A stretch of DNA of 64,000 nucleotides, taken from positions 1 through 64,000 of the forward strand of contig FWCC01000403.1 in the NCBI GenBank assembly GCA_900169235.1, given 5' to 3'. This DNA comes from Zarea fungicola (lineage: Eukaryota; Ascomycota; Sordariomycetes; Hypocreales; Cordycipitaceae). A model generated the notes under the pieces. The model searched no databases. It was not told the origin of the DNA and was given only the letters and a program-made list of their open reading frames with translations. The translations under genes and the position numbers were made by a program. This document shows, piece by piece, positions 58,130-64,000 of the stretch. Within the stretch, counting starts at the first letter, position 1. The number at the start of each line of letters is the position of its first letter.

Positions 58130-59436
58130 ATAACATCATCATCAAGGCTATTCCTCAACCAGACATTATAATACTGCCCTACGTATTAATCAGTAGCCAC
58201 CAATTTCTTCTCTCCAATCAACCCCGCTCTGCAGCGCCTCGACGCACCACTGTCAGGGCCTCAATCGGAAACACGACTGGGTCGTCGATTGTCTCTGTCT
58301 CTCCTTTTGTTTTCACTTGACCAACCGACCAATGTAAGACTTGGCTCTGACTCGGAGGCCAAAAAAGACAAACTACGAATCCATAATTCCATTTTTATTT
58401 CATCGTATCCATTCATGTTTCTGTATTTGGCAGTTTGGGGAGGAGCATGTCTACGACACTGTCTCGCCTTTTCCCTCGCTTGACTGCTTGACTCGCTCTG
58501 AGACACTGGCAAGCCTACATGGCTGAGGCCGGCAATACAATGTGGAATTAAGCCATTGTCGTTGCGTCGCCTTACATTGATTAAATTCAACTCGGGTTTT
58601 AAGAGGACCACTCGCAAAGGTACTCGATGCCAAAATAGATGCCAAAAAGAGATGCTCCTCATTTATCCACGACATTGAATAGGCATCAGCCGGCCAGACA
58701 TCTGGCTCGCTTGTCCATCTATACATCATCATGAACAGTCCATCTTCACCGAAATGTACCCAACTCTGCCGTGCCAGAAGATCGATGGCTGCATGCCGTA
58801 CGGCTACATGGTCGTCTAGAGTCAACAAGCTAGCTGCGAGCCACTGAAGAATCGTGACCCATAACATCATGATGCCGCCTGCTTGCTTTTGTCTGACCCA
58901 GTTTCCTTTTTCTCGCCCAGAGTTTGACGCTAGTCACCAACGTTTTTGCTTCTTTACACCTCGTACAAGTGTACCAAAGGAAGCACATGGTGACATGGGC
59001 CATGAAAATATTCTCAAGAAAAGAAATTTAAACACGTGTAACCCTCATGACCCAGTTGTGATGCCACACTGTCGATTTTTTAAAAGAAAAGAAAGTATTA
59101 TTAGCACAGCCCTTGCATCCGTTTGCCTTGCCCTTGAGTCTCACAGCAGAGCATCCTAAACTCAAGGCAGTATTGTAAGAGAAAAATAGACATTGAGACA
59201 ACTTTCAGACTTGAGACACTGTCAGTTGACTCGGCGAACGAACCGACAGCGCACAGATAACTTGGGGTGTTGCAACATGTTCCAGTCTCCCTGCCCATTG
59301 TCACAGTGGTACACAACCAGCCTAGCACCAGCCTTGGAGCGCTGTAAAGTGGCCGGAAGCCAACACACAGCGCACACGTGACAACGCGTCGCTGCGGCCT
59401 CATCCTTGCCTACTTTGTCAACCGCGACGCGACGAC

Positions 59437-59574
59437 ATGTCAACTCTAGCCACCTTGGTACGGTGATTTTTCTTTTTTGGGCTCCCAATGGCCATTTGCG
59501 AGCTGGTCTCCGGCAATGGGTTCCAACATCATCGACCTCATCTCCTCCAGCCCTCCCAGGGCGCCGCGGCCTGA
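59437..59574 (+). promoter_or_regulatory. Two upstream ATGs before EME1
   Basis: A 9-codon frame 59437-59466 and a 28-codon frame 59488-59574, the second overlapping the EME1 start (59516) in another frame. If the leader begins upstream of them, they would lower EME1 translation. Whether they are transcribed is not shown. Confidence 0.4.
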
Positions 59575-61684
59575 TCACCTGCCGGCTGCTACAGCCAACC
59601 CCGCCACGACCACAAACTCGCTCCGATACCACGGCATCCATCTTGGCTCGGATGACTTTCGTAGCAGTGACGACGAGGGCGTGGCCAGCTTTACAGCCTT
59701 GGAGGATGAGCGAAACGTAAAGCGACCGCGCTTGTCAGATCACACGGCGGCTGCTTCCTCCGCCAAGAGCCACGACCGGCAGCGTCCGGCATCTCCTCTA
59801 AAACCTTTGCAGTCCTCGCGTGTAAACGCAGCATCAAATTCCAGAAATTTGCCAGACAATTCCGTTGAATGGATAAGCTCCATCGAAGCCGACCCGGAAT
59901 ATGCGTCGCCATTACCACTGTCCCGGAATACGAGCTTGAAGAGAAGCATCACAGAGCCGATACTGCCTCGCAGCAGCTTGGTACCAGATTCAGATCCCTT
60001 TGCGAGCTCACCACCACCGCCGCCGCCACCACAACACAGACCTGCTGCTGCTACACTTGCTCATACCAAACTTGCTCAAGACATTTTATCCGATCCATTC
60101 GCTAGCTCTTCTCCCGTTCGAGTCACAGCTCGAGCCTCTCACACGACTTTGACTGCCACTACGGCAACTACTGCTACTACAATTGCTCGGGAACAGCCCA
60201 GTCGCCGCCCGAAACAAACCGCAGCGGCATGGGATCCAATATCTAGCTCGGCGCCTTGCTCCTCAGCGCCGCAACCAAACAACAGAAACAACAACAGCGC
60301 GCAACGGAGGCCCTCTATTATCAGTATTGGGGATTCCTCGGCCAACGACGACGACCTACCAGCCATTGAAAGCTTTGACTTGTCGCAAACTCTGCCAGCA
60401 TATCACGAATATCTAAGCACATCGACCGCCACAGGTCGGAAATTAAAATCGACCACGACCACGACCACGACCACGAATACACAGAAGCGCAAAGTATCAC
60501 AGCCAACCCAAGAAAGGAACAACACCAGCACTGGCACTGGCACTGGCACTGGCAGGCCACGTCAAACAGTTGACCCCAGTGAACGCGCCGCCGCCAAGGC
60601 TCAGCAGCAAGAACAAAAGCGCCAAGAGAGGGAACGAGAAAAGGAAAACCGCCAAAGACAGCGCGACGTCGCCGCCGCCATTGTCGAGGTGAACAAGGCC
60701 AAGGGCAACAAAAAGGTATCGACAAAAGAAATGGTCGTTGACATCCCCGCGTCTCTGCCGCCGACCGTCAAGGTGCAGCTGGAAACGCTGCTGGATGGCC
60801 TGGATGTAGAATACAACGACTACGACTGCAGCCCCGTCCCCAACGTCGTCAGGTGGCGGCGCAAAATCAACAGCCAATTCGACGACGAGTCGGGCCAGTG
60901 GGTGCCCATGCCGCTACGGATTGAAAACGAGCAGCACGCGCTCGTCGTCATGACGGCCGAGGAGATGCTGCAGCTCGCCATGGACGAGGACGCCCTGGAC
61001 AGCCACATCAGACGGCTCCGGCAGCAGTGTCCGGGCGAGAAGCTGATGTACCTCCTAGAAGGCGTCGTCGCCTGGTCGAGAAGGAATCGCAATTTACGGA
61101 ATCGGCAGTACATGGCTGGCGTTCGCTCTCAAAATGATGCAGGCCAGCAACAAGAGCAACAACCTTCCACACAACGACGGCGCGCCAACAATAGAGAACA
61201 ACAGGCAGCACCAGTCGACGACGACGTCATGGAAGACGCCATTCTCCGTCTCCAGATAGAGCACGACGTCCTCATCCACCACACGGCCATTCCCCTAGAG
61301 ACTGCGCAGTGGATCTCCGTCTTTACGCAAAACATTTCCACCATCCCTTACAAGAAGCAAAAGGACGAGGAGACGGCCGGGGCGCGCTTCTGCATGGACA
61401 GTGGGCAGGTCAAGACGGGCGACAGCGTGGAAGACACGTATGTGCGCATGCTGCAGGAGATTTTTCGCGTGACGGCGCCGATTGCGTACGGGGTGGCCTC
61501 GGAGTTTGCGACGGTGACGAAGCTGGTCGAGGGGCTACAGGAACGAGGGCCGAATGCGCTGGAGCAGGTGCGCAAGAGCGCCAACAAGGACGGCGCGTAC
61601 TCTGATCGGACGATTGGGCAGGCTGTGAGCAAGCGCCTCTACAAGATTTTTACAGGGACGGACGAGACTAGCACGGATGTATGA
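59516..61684 (+). CDS. EME1: EME1-like subunit of the Mus81 structure-specific endonuclease
   Basis: Non-catalytic partner of Mus81, which cuts branched DNA at stalled forks and recombination intermediates in the nucleus. Intronless, 722 residues from ATG 59516; the frame extends upstream only to a TTG. The N-terminus GSNIIDLISSSPP is typical of fungal EME1 and reads as a SUMO-interacting motif (inference). Residues about 20-390 are disordered and Ser/Thr/Pro-rich with runs of TTTTTTTT and TGTGTGTG; then a charged KQERRER-type helix. The ERCC4-like domain starts near 415 (VDIPASLPPTVKVQLETLL) and includes LVVMTAEEMLQLA, where Mus81 has its ERK catalytic motif; that motif is absent, as expected. 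The tail TFATVTKL-type and QAVSKRLYKIFTGTD resemble the C-terminal HhH2 region. Confidence 0.85.
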   Translation: MGSNIIDLISSSPPRAPRPDHLPAATANPATTTNSLRYHGIHLGSDDFRSSDDEGVASFTALEDERNVKRPRLSDHTAAASSAKSHDRQRPASPLKPLQSSRVNAASNSRNLPDNSVEWISSIEADPEYASPLPLSRNTSLKRSITEPILPRSSLVPDSDPFASSPPPPPPPQHRPAAATLAHTKLAQDILSDPFASSSPVRVTARASHTTLTATTATTATTIAREQPSRRPKQTAAAWDPISSSAPCSSAPQPNNRNNNSAQRRPSIISIGDSSANDDDLPAIESFDLSQTLPAYHEYLSTSTATGRKLKSTTTTTTTTNTQKRKVSQPTQERNNTSTGTGTGTGRPRQTVDPSERAAAKAQQQEQKRQEREREKENRQRQRDVAAAIVEVNKAKGNKKVSTKEMVVDIPASLPPTVKVQLETLLDGLDVEYNDYDCSPVPNVVRWRRKINSQFDDESGQWVPMPLRIENEQHALVVMTAEEMLQLAMDEDALDSHIRRLRQQCPGEKLMYLLEGVVAWSRRNRNLRNRQYMAGVRSQNDAGQQQEQQPSTQRRRANNREQQAAPVDDDVMEDAILRLQIEHDVLIHHTAIPLETAQWISVFTQNISTIPYKKQKDEETAGARFCMDSGQVKTGDSVEDTYVRMLQEIFRVTAPIAYGVASEFATVTKLVEGLQERGPNALEQVRKSANKDGAYSDRTIGQAVSKRLYKIFTGTDETSTDV
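60462..60556. repeat. ACGACC and ACTGGC microsatellites inside EME1
   Basis: 6-bp tandem runs encode Thr-Thr and Thr-Gly stretches in the disordered part. The 6-bp units keep the frame if they slip. Confidence 0.8.
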
Positions 61685-62047
61685 TGAATGAATACGAATA
61701 ATACAAGTTTTAGAAGGAACCCTATGCCAATGCAATGTTAGCAATGAACAGAACAGTGAAGTGAAATATGAATGAATAATAAAGGGTTGAGGTCAAGTAT
61801 CAGACAGCAGTTGGTCAAAATTATGTCCACATGATATGTTAAGAACAGGTCTGTGAATATTTGTTTTTTCATCATAAACTTGACGTGCAGTGCAGCACAA
61901 GCATGCACTTTGCACAAAGGGTAAAAGGGAAAAGCGGGAAAAGTGAAGGAAGGAAAAGGTCAACTAACCATTGTGTGGTGCAAGTCAAAACGCCATGCAA
62001 TTCATAAATCGTCAAACGGAAAGAAAAAAAAGACATCATCAAAGGTG
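61685..62047. other. 3' intergenic region, no gene
   Basis: About 360 bp, AT-rich, between the convergent 3' ends of EME1 and the histidine phosphatase. Confidence 0.5.
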
Positions 62048-62875
62048 TTAGAGCTTCTTCCCACCAAAGTAGGATTGAATCTTCCTCTGGGTATCATCAT
62101 GCGGCGCGCTGCCAATACCCCCGCGCGTCCTCTTGAGGTCCGCCAGGTGCACCGTGCAATTCACGCACACGACGTGCAGCGACGCAACTGTTGTTGTCGC
62201 AACGCTACTTGATGTCGTCAGGGTGACGAGAAACTCCAAGTACGCCGTGTTGGACCACCACGGCTGCAGCGGCGTCGCACCAGGCCTCTTCCTCGCCAGC
62301 ACGGCGCTGTCAAAGGTCAGCTCATCCCCGGGAACACGGGCAGAAATAGCCGCGTAAATCTTGGGAAGAAGCAGGCCATGTGCGACGACGACTACGACTT
62401 GTTCTTCTTCATCATCTTCATCGCCGTCTGTGTGGCTAGTGCTGGACAGCATGCTGGGAAGCAGCACCTCCGTCACGAAGCGCTCGGCACGGCGCCGCAT
62501 CGAGGCGTTGGACTCGGCCACGTCGTCGGGGTTGACGTCGCACGTACGAAACGACACGCCCTCCAGCGGACCAAAGTCGCGCTCCCGCAGCAGCGGCGTC
62601 TCCGTGAGGGGAGGCAGCGGTACGACTCCATTGCCGGCGTCCCCATCTTGGGTAGCCTGCTGTGCCGTACGAATGGCTCTGCCGGTGCGAGAGGCACGCT
62701 GCAGGTCCGACGTAAAGATGGCGCGGACGCGGGAGGGGAACCGCGTGGCTAGGTGGGCGCCGAGACGCTCGGCCTGGAGGACGCCGTGGGCGGTGAGGGC
62801 CGAGTCGGTCACGCCGGCAAAGTTGCCTGCGACGTTGTCGACGGTTTCACCGTGCCGGACGAGGAGGAGGCGCAT
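62048..62875 (-). CDS. Histidine phosphatase (phosphoglycerate-mutase-like) with C-terminal PIP-box-like motif
   Basis: Intronless, 275 residues. Histidine-phosphatase superfamily, branch 1: LLVRHGETVDN (phospho-accepting His8 at residues 3-13), Arg in TSDLQRASRTG, LLRERDFGPLEG (acid Glu) and VVVAHGLLL (second His). A short acidic loop (DGDEDDEEE) precedes the last motif. Substrate unknown; such fungal proteins are usually labelled phosphoglycerate mutase family without proof. The extension after about residue 245 ends QRKIQSYFGGKKL, a match to the PCNA-binding box Q-x-x-[ILM]-x-x-[FY]-[FY] followed by basic residues. Start ATG 62873-62875 directly begins the motif-bearing strand. Confidence 0.88.
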   Translation of the reverse strand: MRLLLVRHGETVDNVAGNFAGVTDSALTAHGVLQAERLGAHLATRFPSRVRAIFTSDLQRASRTGRAIRTAQQATQDGDAGNGVVPLPPLTETPLLRERDFGPLEGVSFRTCDVNPDDVAESNASMRRRAERFVTEVLLPSMLSSTSHTDGDEDDEEEQVVVVVAHGLLLPKIYAAISARVPGDELTFDSAVLARKRPGATPLQPWWSNTAYLEFLVTLTTSSSVATTTVASLHVVCVNCTVHLADLKRTRGGIGSAPHDDTQRKIQSYFGGKKL

Positions 62876-63346
62876 ACTGTCTGAGGAGGTGGGCAGGTAG
62901 AAAGAAATAGGAGACGTCTCAAACGTACAGCAGGCACGGGCAGGGTTCTTGAGAAGAGTGTGAAACCCGGTGCCTGCTGCGTTGTTTGCAATGAAAGAAG
63001 AATTGTATGTTGGTGAAGCGGGTGCAGGTTTTTTATCCTCGGTTTTCCTGAGCTTGCTTATCGGCTTATCTGCTGTTTGTATTGGTTACAAGCAAGTCTC
63101 GCTTTGGTGCGTAACGGGGCTTCATTTAGACGCGGTCGTCGCCTACCCGGTACCTCGAAAGAAATCTTCATCGCTGCATATCTAGAAAGTAACAGCAGTA
63201 TATTTTGCTATACACGGCATTGCTCTTAATTATTCTTTTATTAAATGAAATGAATCTCTATTGGGCAATCTAAATGCCGACCTTGTCGCGTGTTTGGTGC
63301 CCTACCACTTTGCTGGCAGTCATGTATCTGCGGTCACATCCAAGTC
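62876..63346. other. Intergenic region, no gene seen
   Basis: About 470 bp: promoter side of the histidine phosphatase, then 3' flank of the ankyrin-type gene. Could contain a last short exon of that gene (see there). Confidence 0.4.
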
Positions 63347-64000
63347 TCATCGACTCACCATCCCTTCCATGTCGCGGTCCGCCACTTTAGGATATTCCTG
63401 ACGTAGAAAAGTCCGCAGCAGCTCGTTTACAGGCTTCGAAAAGTCTCGCTCGCTCTGTGGCCCTGAAGTCCGGGCCACCCATTGACCATCTCCGTCGTGC
63501 CCTTGAGAGATGTGGTAATTGTCCAGATTATGCAGGACATGCTCCGATGCAAGGTTCTTTCTCGTCGCATAGCTCATTATAATCTTGAGAGGCCGATGGT
63601 CTCTATTCCCACACTGTCGGCCGCAAGCCTCCGCCGGGTCCAGGCAGCACGCATGCACGGCTCGGCTCATCTTGCACGCACGGTCCAGCGCCGAGCCCCA
63701 ATCTTGGCCCTGGCAATCATCGAGGCGCGCCTCGTGGTCCAGGAGTTTCTTAACAATGTAGTTGCTTCCTGGGCTGGCTCCAATTCCGTGTTCAATGAGA
63801 GCAGCCATTGGGGACATTGGGATCCCGTCAAAGTAAGCGTTGCCGTTGACACTGGCTCCGAATTCAATCAGAGTGTCAATGACCTTTGGCGGCGCTCGGA
63901 AGAATGCATAAAAGACCAACGGCCTGCAGCGAAATGCCGTCATTTTTATCGTATCAACACCATACAGGTACATGGGCTCTTCGAGGACACGTCCGATGGG
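63347..64000 (-). CDS. Ankyrin-repeat-like protein, 5' part beyond window
   Basis: The frame is open from the window edge (64000) to TGA 63347-63349, at least 217 codons. Ankyrin-type repeats are visible: KVIDTLIEFGASVNGNAY with the next repeat start PMSPMAALIEHG, and YIVKKLLDHEARLDDC with WGSALDRAC. The rest is less clear, with a Cys-rich stretch (HACCLDPAEACGRQC). Role unknown; ankyrin repeats bind other proteins. The sequence GGGATG|GTGAGTCG at the end could be a splice donor instead of coding; an acceptor 46 nt on would add about 24 residues. Partial gene, so domain make-up is incomplete. Confidence 0.6.
   Translation of the reverse strand, partial: PIGRVLEEPMYLYGVDTIKMTAFRCRPLVFYAFFRAPPKVIDTLIEFGASVNGNAYFDGIPMSPMAALIEHGIGASPGSNYIVKKLLDHEARLDDCQGQDWGSALDRACKMSRAVHACCLDPAEACGRQCGNRDHRPLKIIMSYATRKNLASEHVLHNLDNYHISQGHDGDGQWVARTSGPQSERDFSKPVNELLRTFLRQEYPKVADRDMEGMVSR

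Larger units (their letters stand above)
54200..59515. other. 5.3 kb repeat-rich region without a convincing gene
   Basis: Lies between the divergent starts of kinesin and EME1. Frames of 100-170 codons exist on both strands but start at non-ATG codons, are low complexity, or lack motifs. It is unusually rich in short tandem repeats and in GGTACC palindromes (several between 54805 and 55965), and has three perfect TACGGAGTA 9-mers (55133, 56194, 57239). It may hold long 5' leaders or non-coding transcripts; none can be shown from sequence. Confidence 0.5.

Overview
This window looks like a chromosomal segment of a filamentous ascomycete, probably a Sordariomycete close to the Hypocreales. The evidence is short GT-AG introns of about 48-135 nt, and gene families typical of Pezizomycotina: HsbA-like cell-wall proteins, an SAT4/rhodopsin-type membrane protein, a Zn2Cys6 regulator, a GH92 mannosidase and an Atl1-type alkyltransferase-like protein. 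I saw no tRNA, rRNA, CRISPR array, intact transposon or plasmid feature. Gene models were built by hand from reading frames and splice sites. For each complete multi-exon gene the exon lengths sum to a multiple of three.

Layout. 1-8.5 kb: a partial aquaporin-like channel, a secreted GH92 alpha-mannosidase and a secreted, probably GPI-anchored acid-sphingomyelinase-like phosphodiesterase. 9.4-14.4 kb: three diverged HsbA/galactomannoprotein-like genes. 14.4-18.6 kb: mostly empty, with one small secreted-peptide candidate. 18.6-20.3 kb: a seven-TM OST-alpha/TMEM184 protein. 20.3-23.9 kb: empty. 23.9-27.5 kb: an APH-fold small-molecule kinase and an S9 serine peptidase, tail to tail. 29-45 kb: an accessory-looking stretch with a quinone-oxidoreductase-like MDR, a secreted phosphorylcholine-phosphatase-like HAD enzyme, an MFS sugar transporter, an ABCG half-transporter, an SAT4-type membrane protein, a conserved-looking hypothetical and a Zn2Cys6 regulator. 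These are separated by AT-rich intergenic DNA. 45.5-46.1 kb: a decayed O-methyltransferase. 47-63 kb: a housekeeping and genome-maintenance stretch with an Atl1-like protein, a very large kinesin, EME1 and a histidine phosphatase ending in a PIP-box-like motif. A 5.3 kb gene-less region between kinesin and EME1 is full of tandem repeats. 63.3 kb to the end: a partial ankyrin-type gene.

How genes may work together. The sphingomyelinase-like enzyme should release phosphocholine. The secreted HAD enzyme carries the full motif set of bacterial phosphorylcholine phosphatase, which releases choline and phosphate. Together they could form an extracellular choline/phosphate scavenging route. EME1, the Atl1-like protein and possibly the PIP-box histidine phosphatase touch DNA repair. 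No backbone synthase (PKS, NRPS, terpene cyclase) is visible, so the MFS/ABC/regulator stretch is not a complete secondary-metabolite cluster.
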